Assembly (NCBI RefSeq): GCF_020184175.1 | Contig: NC_065531.1 | Coordinates: 75,796,604-75,860,603, forward strand | Origin: Aphis gossypii | Lineage: Eukaryota > Arthropoda > Insecta > Hemiptera > Aphididae | Length of the DNA: 64,000 nucleotides | Direction of reading: 5' to 3' | Shown here: positions 53,712 through 64,000 of the stretch, one piece after another | Layout of the letters: every line of letters begins with the position of its first letter | How positions within the stretch are numbered: position 1 is the stretch's first letter | Translations under genes and position numbers: made by a program | Notes under the pieces: model-generated | Told to the model about the DNA's origin: nothing | Database searches by the model: none | Seen by the model: only the letters and a program-made list of their open reading frames with translations

Positions 53712-54226
53712 ATATATAGGCTTAAGTAAACTCGAGTCGGGAACTAGTTAGACCTAAAAATACAAAATAACAAACGGGGGAGGGGGGAGGAATTATACAT
53801 CGTACGCGAGGAAATTATAAAACTAAAAATGAAGTAAATTGTGTGATTATTTCCTTTTAATAGATTTGATAACCTCCAAATCATAATTTAACAGATAACA
53901 ATTTATTATACCGTGAAGACTAAAAAGCAACGTTTTTGAAAAGGTCAAAGGCCGCTTATATAGTGTTTGTACTTCTGGTAATTCCACCGTTCAAAATGTT
54001 TCCATTGTTGTATTTTTCATAATGACTATACTCAATAAGTGCTTACATAGGCTATTCAATTCAATATTACGTGAAAATGAGATTTTACTTAATATTATTG
54101 AAAATTTTAACTTTACTTATTATTAAGTCTGTGTTCTGTAATGTATACTATATAAAAACATTACATAACATATATGGTGTATCGGTGTATTCAAAATATT
54201 GAAAATTTAATATAGTGTTTCTTATA

Positions 54227-54305
54227 AGTTGTTCTTATTGTAGTTAAAAAAATCAAAAATCGTTCACAATTTTTTTTATAAGTGTTTAAAGATCAAATGT
54301 TTATA
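54227..54305. repeat. Dispersed repeat, arm A
   Basis: This block (AAGTTGTTCTTATTGTAGTT then TCAAAAATCGTT and ATAAGTGTTTAAAGATCAAAT) matches the reverse complement of 56037-56118 with a few differences. It is probably part of a dispersed aphid repeat. The full extent is not clear. Confidence 0.6.
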
Positions 54306-54932
54306 AAATTTGTCAAAATCATAAATAGGTACTTGCTAATTATTTTGTATTTAAAAAGTTTACAATAGTTAAAGAGTTGACAAAATACAAGATTATTTAT
54401 ATAAGTTTGGCTTACAATAATTATAAAAAAAGTTGAACGTGGGACAATTAAAATTTTTACGAAATCAAAAATTCATGTGTAAAATAGCGATTATTTACCA
54501 TCAAATAATTTTAGAATTTTGTTATAGTTAAAAATTACTATAGTCGTAGAAACTTGAAACATAAGCCAATTGTTTAAATAGCTGGTAAATTTCTGTACCA
54601 ACATGTTTTAATTTTTAGGTATTACGGTCATTAAAACATGTATTAAATATACATGTAGAGAATTTGGCTTTATCCTTGGTGACAGGGATCTTCATTGGAC
54701 CATCCCTTGTCACTGTCGCACACGAATAAATTACACGTTTTGTTCAACATTGTAATAAATACGTGAGTATACCTACCTTTATGTGACCATACAATGTAAA
54801 TTGTTTCTTTCATCAATGATGAAAGATGTTTATTTGATTTTAACGGTTACCTGCGCCCGACAACTTGACCGCTATTTATTTTATTGAATACTTAAGCAAT
54901 ATACAATCATATTAATATATGTGAGCACTGAG

Positions 54933-55658
54933 CAGTGGTTAAAGACTAACGTGGGTAAAATGTTGAGGGGAGACCAACGTCACCAAAAATTAAGGAGCAT
55001 TTCCGAGTTTTTTATCTAAAGTCTATAACTAATCAAACTTTTTAAAGAAACCTACTAGGTATGAATCTATATACCTAATTTGATTTTTGCATACACCATT
55101 GTTCATAAAAAGTTTATGTTAATAGCAAATAAAATCAAATTTTCTCCTAAGAAAAATGATTTTAAATATAATATAATGCCCGCTAAGTTAAAAATAAATT
55201 GCAAATCATTGCCTAAAATTAAAAAATAAATAAATTTACAATTAAGTTTTAAACATTTCATTAAAAAAAACAATTTATAATATCACTATTCATATTTTTT
55301 CAGTTTAATATTTTATTTAAATCATAATTATTATATCATATGAAATCACGTGAATGTGTCGATAACACACTACCACACAATAATTTATTATTTAAAAATT
55401 GCACATCGCACTAGACTTAATCATCTTCAGAACGTGGAGATTATTCGCGCGAAATAAAATACGTTTAAATTCGATGTTTAATCAATGTACGTGTCTGCGT
55501 GAGCTATTTAATAAATTATTAAAAGTAACATGCAACACAGATTCACAATAAATTTTTTTTAAGCGTCCTCCCAGACTTTGGAGGCTTAAATTAAAGGGGA
55601 CGCATAATCATACCGTAAATAAGAAAGGGTCCTCCGTCTTCCCTCACTTTAACCACTG
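54933..55658. mobile_element. Probable non-autonomous DNA element with CAGTGGTTAAAG ends
   Basis: A perfect 12-bp inverted repeat, CAGTGGTTAAAG and CTTTAACCACTG, brackets 726 bp with no coding capacity. GGGGAGACC sits near the left end. No TSD is visible, so confidence is moderate. Confidence 0.55.
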
Positions 55659-56036
55659 ATATATATAACATTACAAACCATCACCAAAACCAAAGGTTAA
55701 ACCAAAACCAAGGCAAAATCACCTTTTTCACTACACAAATACACCATGAAAAATTTAAACCATAAGTTGACAAATCATCTCAGAATCGTTTTTCGTATAT
55801 ACTATACAAAGGATACCTATCGTTGCATTCAAATTTAACACACCCATTATAGTGACCTAGTCACTTCATATCAGAGGTCCACTCAATACCTAATGTACAG
55901 CAGAGTGTTATTCACTTGAACACACTTTTTTTTTGTAATGATATTAATATATTTAAATTAAATTAAAAGAAGAGTGGACAAGTGAGTAACACTTTGATGT
56001 TCAGTATATCTGGGTAGACGTATTTCGTAAAAATTT

Positions 56037-56118
56037 GACCTTAAAACGCTTATACAAAAAAAAAAAAATGTGGTTAACGATTTTTGATTTTTTTTAACTA
56101 CAATAAGAAAAACTTAAA
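56037..56118. repeat. Dispersed repeat, arm B (inverse of 54227-54305)
   Basis: The plus strand reads TTTGACCTTAAAACGCTTAT, then an A tract, then AACGATTTTTGA, the inverse of arm A with small indels. The two arms are about 1.7 kb apart in opposite orientation. Confidence 0.6.
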
Positions 56119-56352
56119 AAAAAATCATGTATTAAATTTAAAAGTTTTTCCAAAATTTTTTTATCGACATTTCAAGAAAAAATACTTAGAAAAATCGAAA
56201 ATTTCAGTTGTCAATAAATAGCTCAAAAAAAGCCGGAATATTTTGGTGTCTACATCACAAAACAACACTATTGTCCAAACTTCATATTCATAACTTCAGA
56301 GGTTTCGGTTAGGCGAAGATGAATTACTCAGGACGAGTTATTTGCAGATATA

Positions 56353-56857
56353 CAGGGTGATTCTTTTATCAAACAACACTCATTATTTCCAAAAGTATTC
56401 ATGTTTTTGAAAATATTTTCTTACATAGTTTCAAATTGTTAAAAAAACAATATTTTTAAATATTTTTTATCCTTATAATTTTTTAAGTTTTTTACTTTTT
56501 TGAATGACAACATAGATTTTTAATTTCATATTCCAAAGCAGAATAATTTTTTGAGTATTTCGATACATAAAAATCGAATTTAGGGTGAGTAGTTTATGAG
56601 TTATACTTATTCAAAGTTTAGACAAGCGGAGTAGTGGATAAACATTTTGCGGGGTAACCCCGTACCACTCCACTCCGCGCAGCAAAACTTTAAATACGTA
56701 TAACTCTAAAAAACTTAAAAAAATATAAGGATAAAAAATATAATTTTTTTATAAAAACGTTGTTTTTTTAACAATTAGAAACTATGTAAAAAAATATTTT
56801 CAAAAAAATGAATACTTTTGGAAATAATGAGTGTTGTTTGATAAAAAAATCACTCTG
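56353..56857. mobile_element. Long-inverted-repeat element flanked by TA (Tc1/mariner-like)
   Basis: Left arm CAGGGTGATTCTTTTATC and right arm (reverse complement) CAGAGTGATTTTTTTATC stay aligned for about 150 bases, including CAAACAACACTCATTATTTC in both. The outer flanks are TA at 56351-56352 and 56858-56859, the duplication typical of Tc1/mariner insertions. The centre (about 56620-56690) holds a GC-rich imperfect palindrome with GCGGAGTAGTGG and CCACTCCACTCCGC. There is no transposase. Confidence 0.8.
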
Positions 56858-57475
56858 TATAGAAATTTCTTTATTAAGTACCTACGACCTACCCATTTAT
56901 TATTTATTAAGTATTGCTGTGATTTTTATATTTATATTGTATACATTAATTATACTTTTGTTATACAGTCCACAAAAAAGCATTTGTTATTTATTTTATA
57001 TTAAGAGGACGTCTCACACCCGTATTTTGAGCGTCGAAAAAGCTATATACCATGTTATTAATGTCAATAATGTCGATTATAACTTCTATAGTAGTTCTAT
57101 ATACTGGCTGTGTCTTAAGATATTAATTTTGCAAATGATAAAACAATCTAATAATCTAATCATTCTAATCTATAAAAATATAGTTCAATGACTTCAAGAC
57201 TCAAGTTAATCTAGATTCTCAGATATTTTTCTATCTATTTGTAGAAAGTTTATCAAGACCCTCTCTAAGTCTGAAAATAATTTTTTTTATTGAAATAAAT
57301 AATATTTTCTAATTAATTCTTTGATTATTAAAGAATACAGAGTGTGTTATGTATCCTAAGTTGCCAATGCCAATGTTGGTATATTTTTATAAATTTATTT
57401 TTCATTTTCATTTGATAGATTCAATCATACAGGTATTATACTTAATATATTAAATATATAATATTATATAATAAC

Positions 57476-57637
57476 ATGGACGAACAGACGTACGTGGTGT
57501 GCAACAAATATTTTAGTTATAAAAGAACATTAAAGCGACACCTTATTATTTGTGGATCTAAAGAATCTAAAAATGTCAATTGTATGGAATGTCTCTATTT
57601 GTCTTGTAATAAGTCATTTACAAACAAACAATTTTAA
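57476..57637 (+). pseudogene. Decayed zinc-finger ORF fragment (53 aa)
   Basis: The frame starts MDEQTYVVCNKYFSYKRTLK and continues RHLIIC, followed by a second partial unit, CNKSFTNKQF, before a TAA. The CNKxFSYKxxLKRH spacing is that of a C2H2/C2HC finger, but the first zinc ligand is missing: Tyr6 stands where the leading Cys of a C-x2-C pair should be. The second unit stops short. It probably derives from a zinc-finger gene or a transposon-encoded DNA-binding protein. No splice continuation was found. Confidence 0.5.
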
Positions 57638-57808
57638 AAATGCATATTGAGGCAGCAGTCCATGTGCGAAGTTACAAAATGAACAAATAACATTTGCTAC
57701 TCTTCATGGTAAATGCGAATAAATTGAATTTTAATTTTACTTGAAATATTTTGTTTTTTTTATAAATACCTATGCCACACTGCCCATACGTCTTATAGAC
57801 TATAATAG

Positions 57809-58501
57809 TGTTACGGACCTGTACTGTCCGTATCGATTATTTTATATGCATAAGATCATACAATGTCAAATTTCCTAACTTATAAAATTAATACTACAGG
57901 CACACGAGTACAGGACACGAGAGAGTGGAATATTATATTAGTATAATAATTTGACAATTAAAGTAAAATCACACGTCTCTTTACAAAAGTCGAAACTCGG
58001 TGTCTTAACGATTCGATAAGAATCATGGGTAAGAATACACAAGCAGTCGTTCCGGGACCCCTCGTATGACGGAGTCACCGCCCACTCTTGTAAGAAATCA
58101 TACATAAGAGCAGAGGCGTGTCTAGGACCAAAATTCAGGACAGGCCTTGTTATAATATATAAATATAATTTTAAAATGCATATTTTGGGTATACTTAAAG
58201 GTTAAAAATCAGGGTAGGCCCGGGCCTACCAGGCCTACCCGCTGGACACGCCTCTGCATAAGAGGGACCGAGACAAGAGCTCGACAGACGGTTACTGTAT
58301 AACCAACGAATAGGGATATCTATGACACTCAGAGGCAGGTCGTAACACCACTCACCATCTTATTTTATATATTCTACTTTAAGCTTATAATATTTGTATT
58401 CGTGCAAGAACTATTTTAATAAACAATTAACTTATACTTGAACAACACGAGGTATTCATTTTGTACGTTGATGCATGAATCGACCTAGTCGGGACGCAAC
58501 A
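57809..58501 (+). mobile_element. Solo LTR of a second family, interrupted by a miniature element
   Basis: It begins TGTTACGGACCTG and ends GGGACGCAACA with exact 4-bp duplications ATAG at 57805-57808 and 58502-58505. AATAAA at 58418-58423, about 80 bp from the end, suits a plus-oriented LTR. Removing the nested element (58111-58256) and one copy of its 8-bp duplication leaves about 539 bp. No internal region is adjacent. Confidence 0.8.
58111..58256. mobile_element. Miniature hAT-like element nested in the solo LTR
   Basis: The 146-bp element runs from CAGAGGCGTGTCTAGGA to GGACACGCCTCTG, with sub-terminal CAGGCC and GGGCCTACC blocks. Exact 8-bp duplications CATAAGAG flank it at 58103-58110 and 58257-58264. 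Confidence 0.88.
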
Positions 58502-59140
58502 ATAGTTGTATTATAAAATAATAAAATATACCTTTGGATTTCAAACAATGGAAATCAAAACTGGCCTTTATTACAAGATAAATCTGGATACTTGAATATT
58601 TCACAATATTGACATTTTTTGATAGGTAGACGATATATTGATTTAAAAAAAAAATGTTTATAGATGACTATGAATATTATAATACTAAATATTATATTAT
58701 AATATTTATAGTATTTACGCCTTATGGATATCCATATCACATATTATTCACATTACAATTATAAGGATGATAAGAAATGTAATTTTCACAAATACTGATA
58801 ACAAAATGTGAACACTTCTGATTGGTCGCGTAATTTTGCTCTCGAGACGATCGTCTATACAAGCATTTTGTTATTCAACGTTGGTATCACTTTAAACCAT
58901 GAACTAAGATAATATGATAATAATGTGGTTTTGATAATGCTCTATAGTAGTATACGATGTTAGAAACGAGAAAATCCATGTGACACGCCGGGATTCCTTA
59001 ACACAGGCACGGGCACGAGCACATCGCACGCGGCTCACACGGCTTATTTATTTACGTTATTCTTGTAGCTAAAGCGTATAGATAATCGTTATAAGAAGTT
59101 ATTATTTAAAAATATTATTGTAGAACTGTAAAAAAGAACG

Positions 59141-62100
59141 ATGGAGGACACCCAGCCTGCCGGAGATATGAACGGTCTACCGTCTGCTGAAAAAACAAAC
59201 GATTATGTAGAATACGAAGCAGAAATGGACACTTCTGACGAAGAGGTGGGTTTTCATTATTTAGTTATTCAATGTTTAGATATTGAATTAATTTTTGATG
59301 ATGTGTATATTATTTTAAGGATATCAGAAACACCGTGGGAAACATACCAATGAATTGGTACGATGAATATCCTCATGTTGGATATGATTGGGATGGTAAA
59401 AAAATTATTAAGCCTGAACGCGGAGATCAGCTGGATAATTTTATGGAAAAAATGGAGAACCCTGATTTCTGGTAGGAACTATTAGTCAGTGATTATTTCA
59501 AATGTATATTTATAGTTTGGTTTTAATAGGCGTACTGTTAGAGATTTACAAACTGGGCAAGATGTTGTCTTAAGCGATAAAGATGTAGAATTGATTCAAC
59601 GAATAGAATCTAGTAAAATACCAGATTCAACCTATGAACAATATGCGGTAGTGTTTTTTTTTTTGCAATTAATGTTTTTATTTGTATTTTAAAATTATCA
59701 TATGTGTATTTGTAGCCATGGATTGAATGGTTTACATCAGAAGTGATGAACATGCCAATTCGTAACGGAGCTGATCACAAACGGTCATTTATTGCTAGTC
59801 GACAGGAAGCTCAACGAGTTGAACGTTATGCTAGATTAATTAGAGCTGGTCTTCTTAAAACTAGAGAACAAAAGAGAAGAGAACGCGAAAAGAAACGGGA
59901 ACGTAGTTTTTATATGATGTGGAGTACAGATGATGCTGAAGATCAACATATGAGGCGCATTACTGATCATATACCTGCACCAAAGAGAAATTTACCATCG
60001 CATGCAGAGTCTTATAATCCTCCCCCTGAATTCTTATTTAATGAACGAGAAGTAGGTTATTATTATTGTACCTTTATGTATTACAAATACAATGTTAAAT
60101 GATTTTTTACTTAGATGAGGATATGGAAAAAACAAGAAGAAACTCCTTGGAAACGCAAATTACATTATGTACCACAAAAGTATTCTAGTCTTAGACAAGT
60201 CCCAGCATATCCCAAATTTATTAAGGAAAGGTTTACTAGGTGTATGGATTTGTATTTGTGTCCTAGAGCTAGGAAAATGAGAGTGAGTATATTTGTATAT
60301 TTTATTATTAAATGAAAAATCGATTAAATTATAAAATTATTTTATTAATTTACTTGTAGTTAACTATTGAGCCAGAAGATCTATTGCCTAAATTACCAAG
60401 TCCTAAAGATTTACAACCGTTTCCAACGGTTCAATCAATGGTATTTAATGGCCATACTGATATGGTCCGCTGTATATCTATTGATCCACTTGGTCAATAT
60501 TTGTTATCTGGATCTGATGATATGACCATTAAAAGTAATGTATACTATTTTTTTAAAATTTTATTTGAATTATATGTATCGTGTAATGTATACTATATAA
60601 TAAGTGATATATTTATATAAAAAAAAAACTAATCATGTGTTTGTTTGAAAAACCAAAATTATTTCTAGTATGGGAAATTAGTACGGGCCGTTGTTTAAGA
60701 ACTATACCAGTTGGAGGTATAGTGCGTAGTATTGAATGGAATCCAAACAAAGCATTATCATTGGTTGCAGTTGTAGCTGATCGCAAATTATTAATCATAA
60801 ATCCAGGTGTTGGTGATCATCTAATAGTTTCCAAAACAGATTCTATTTTATCCACACCACCTGTTCAAGCATCTATTGGTATGTTTTAATTTGATATTAT
60901 CATTATTGTTTTTGTTTAATAGATAATAACTATAATATTTATTTTTAGTATCTGAGAAAGTCAAAGCAGTTGTTCAATGGGATGATGCAACTCCTGAAGA
61001 ATGGGAAAATGGCATTCGTCTTGTGTTAAATCATTTCAAAGAAATAAAACAGGTAATTAAGTTATTTTTAAATATATTGATTAATATTATTTTTTTAAAG
61101 TTATAACTCATAACAACTAAAAAAATTATTAATTAATAAGGGCATAAGACATAAATAATATAATAGATATAAATATTTTTAACATTGTCCACTATAATAT
61201 GATAATTTATTTTTCAGGTGACATGGCATGGCCGAGGAGATTACGCTGCTACAGTAATGCCTGATGGTGCTAACCGATCAGTTCTCATTCATCAAATGTC
61301 AACTAGGCGTTCGCAATTACCATTTGCTAAATCTAAAGGATTGGTGCAATCTGTTCTTTTCCACCCAATTAGGCCATTCTTATTTGTTGCAGTAAATAAT
61401 AATCTTATTTCATAATTATAACCATTATTCTTTATTATATCAAAAATTAATAATTCTGCTATTTTATTTTTTAGACTCAAAAAAATATAAGAATTTATGA
61501 TTTGGTAAAACAAGAATTATTCAAAAAATTAATGAGTTATGCAAAATGGATTTCATCAATGGCTATCCATCCAGGTATAAATATTTTAAACTTAAATTAG
61601 CTAATATTTTTTGCTTAAGTTATTAAGAATATGTCAAAACATTGTATTTCAAATTTTAATACTACTTACCTTAAAAAAAAATTATTGATAAAGCTGTACG
61701 AGATACAAAAAACAGACGATGGTTACTCGTTTATTATTATCTCTGTACAAAATACTAATAACTATACTATAAATTATTTTTATTAATAAAAATCAGTGCA
61801 CTTGTAAAAACAAACAAAAGTATAGTTAAGAGAAATTAGATTAAAGCGTGTTTGAAACTGTATGGTTTAAAAAATTAAATTGTTTTTGAATTTGAAATCT
61901 TCAGTAAAAAAAAAAGTTGAAACTACTTAAGAGCAACATTTATTATCATTTATTCTAAAACATATAATTGTTAAAGCTTTTTTCAATAAATTAATTTTCA
62001 TTATAGAGACAGTACAAATTATTATTTGTTACTTTACATAAACTTTTGTTAATTGTTACGAGCAATTAAACAATTTTAATTTTGTAAACATTAGTTTTTA

Positions 62101-63040
62101 ATATTTGTGGAAATAATTATCATATGTAAAAAGTTAAGAACAAAATAGTTAATAATATGGATACTTAACTCATTTCACGATTAACGTTCTAATATATTAT
62201 AAAAATATTTGTAGTAATTTTTTTTTTTAACCCTTTGATTTATATAGTAAAATATGACTACCTTACTGAACTGCTTAAATTCATTTTATTACATACCACT
62301 TTTTTTGATGGAAGAACTTCTTGCTTTTACAAAATCAAGGGTCCTCTATCTAATTTAAGTTTTAGCTGTGGGTTTGTGGCTTAATACTAATTAGGAAAAA
62401 ATTTATGATATAATAGCTGAAATCAAAGTGTTAGGTAACTATTATTTTAAAATATTAATTTTTTAATATTTTAAAATTGCAATCTGTCGTTAATTCATTG
62501 ATTTTTAAATTAAAATGTTAAAGTTGATATGAAATTATTATTTTGTATATTACAAACTGTAACTAGTTATTTAAGTCTTATTTTATTTTATTATCAATTA
62601 ACATTATAGTAATCTTATTGATGTTTAGGTGGTGACAATCTTATTGTTGGAACATATGACAGAAAAATGTTATGGTTTGATCTTGATCTTTCTACCAAAC
62701 CATATAAAACTCTTAGATTACATTCAACGGCTGTACGTTCAGTTGCTTTCCATAAACGTTATCCTTTGTTTGCATCTGGCTCTGATGACCGAGCTTTAAT
62801 TGTTTCTCACGGAATGGTTTATAAGTAAGTGTTTGTGTGTGTTTTATTTTTTTAATTAATGTTTTAATTTTATGTTGTATTTTTAGTGATTTACTTCAAA
62901 ATCCATTAGTTGTTCCATTAAAATTACTCAAAGAACATGAAGATTGCTCAGATTTTGGTATTTTTGGTGTGACTTTCCATCCTACTGAACCATGGGTGTT
63001 TAGTTGTGGGGCAGACAAAACTATTAGGCTGTTTACGTGA
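59141..63040 (+). CDS. Bop1: Ribosome biogenesis protein BOP1 homologue (12 exons, 663 aa)
   Basis: Exons: 59141-59245, 59320-59471, 59530-59647, 59716-60051, 60115-60282, 60360-60534, 60669-60878, 60949-61052, 61218-61391, 61475-61574, 62629-62824, 62887-63040. All are GT-AG and in phase. An acidic N-terminus leads into the BOP1NT domain (DIRNTVGNIPMNWYDEYPHV from residue 36; a basic REREKKRER stretch about 170-190; NERE, YPKFIKERF, EPEDLLPKLPSPKDLQPFP). WD40 repeats run from about 325 (FNGHTDMVRCISIDPLGQYL, LSGSDDMTIKIWE) to the last one, GADKTIRLF, at the C-terminus. Family role: the BOP1-PES1-WDR12 complex needed for 28S/5.8S rRNA processing and 60S assembly in the nucleolus. An in-frame TAA at 59129-59131 supports the start. 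At 663 aa it is somewhat shorter than fly and human BOP1, mainly in the acidic N-terminal tail. Confidence 0.96.
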
Positions 63041-64000
63041 TTTTTAAAATGATTAGATTTATAATTTAAGAATAATTTTGAAATATACTTGATTATATAC
63101 ATTGAATATTATTGTTTTTGAAACAAAATTTAATCCTCTTTAAAGATGATAGTTTGGATAACTAACTATAATTAATTTTATTTTTAAATCTATGCTTGAT
63201 GATAAAATGTCTTAATATTTTAAAGAAGAAAATGGGTCTGTGAAGGATAATGGTGAAAGTTGGCACCTTTATGAATCACAGTGATGTTCTGATATTATAG
63301 AACAGGTTGTAGCTAAGTCAAGACTGGTTAATATTGAATTTATAAGAATATTTAATAATACGTGATATTGTGATAACATAATATGAATATTGAATAGGTA
63401 TTTTGGTTAGTTATTTTCCATGCTTGTTTTAGATCACAAAGAAAATTTGATGAGTTAATTTAATTTTAAAACTTAACAATCATCATTAATATTAATTAAA
63501 CATATTAATTTTTTTTTTTTATAAATAGCATTGGAATGATTAAAGTTGTTAGGTATTAAAGACAACAGTTCCCAACCTTTTTTTTATTCTGTTCCCCTAA
63601 GCTTAATATTTTGCTAGATTGTCCCTCTCATTATAAGTTTTAAACTTTTTCACATAACTATTCTTAAAATATTTAACCCAATTTTTTTTTTTGCATACCC
63701 CAGGTTAAGAATTGCTGTATTAATATATTATCATTGATTATACAATTAAATGTTTCAGCCAACACAAAAAAAGAAAAACAAGAATTTTTATTAAAACGTC
63801 CATTTTTCTTGATAATTTTTTATTTTTGAAAAATACTACAAGTATATTACATTGATTACACAAAAGTACTAATTGGATATAAAATGGTATCAGAAACCAC
63901 CCCCAAAATTAAAGATTGTTCTTTTTCACTATAAAATAAGTTTCTACTACAATGTACAAAGAAGTAACAAAAATAAAATTTATATCGTAACATCAATGCA
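63041..64000. other. 3' flank of Bop1
   Basis: AT-rich DNA after the Bop1 stop, expected to contain its 3' UTR. No clear AATAAA lies in the first 100 bases. Between about 63566 and 63717 a hAT-like fragment may occur: CAACAGTTCCCAACC on the left and GGTTAAGAATTGCTG on the right are loosely inverted, but no TSD matches. Nothing else is recognised before the window ends. Confidence 0.4.

Noticed and set aside
56808..57191. 127-codon plus-strand ORF
   Set aside because: It starts inside the inverted-repeat arm of the element at 56353-56857 and is AT-driven Ile/Leu/Tyr-rich sequence without a domain.
1..64000. CRISPR array or bacterial-type defence or operon system
   Set aside because: No regularly spaced direct repeats; the genes are spliced and eukaryotic in type.

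Overview
This 64 kb window is AT-rich arthropod nuclear DNA with spliced genes, long introns and many small DNA transposons. It most likely comes from an aphid or close hemipteran: the base composition, the recurrent TAGGTAC-type motifs, the many short non-autonomous hAT-like elements and a diverged Piwi gene all fit. The species call is inference. Three protein-coding genes can be rebuilt exon by exon with GT-AG boundaries and unbroken phase.

(1) Plus strand, 5598-27281: a 15-exon RasGAP of the SynGAP/DAB2IP/raskol family, about 1300 aa, with a CpG-rich first exon and promoter region and a 12.4 kb first intron. (2) Minus strand, 44193-30522: a 17-exon PIWI-clade Argonaute, 896 aa, with an Arg/Gly/Pro-rich N-terminus, PAZ, MID and PIWI domains and a complete D-E-D-H catalytic tetrad. 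(3) Plus strand, 59141-63040: a 12-exon BOP1 ribosome-biogenesis protein, 663 aa, with a BOP1NT domain and WD40 repeats. Genes 1 and 2 converge; genes 2 and 3 diverge across a 15 kb transposon-rich gap. I see no functional link among them: they cover Ras signalling, piRNA silencing and 60S ribosome assembly.

1-4950 is AT-rich upstream DNA with no recognisable gene. 4960-5600 is the CpG-rich 5' region of the RasGAP. 27.3-30.5 kb is 3' UTR and intergenic DNA. 44.2-59.1 kb holds four solo LTRs bounded by 4-bp target-site duplications (TSDs), of which three are exact. One is nested inside a hAT-like element, and another is itself interrupted by a small transposon. The gap also holds several hAT-like miniature elements, most with exact 8-bp TSDs, a TA-flanked element with very long inverted repeats, and a decayed zinc-finger ORF. 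The piwi introns carry four more hAT-like elements and the decayed end of a LINE (RNase H region) inserted antisense to the gene.

No rRNA, tRNA, CRISPR array, operon or bacterial system was recognised. I found no clearly new multi-gene system. The best leads are the Piwi paralogue and the nested, datable transposon layers in its introns and 5' flank.
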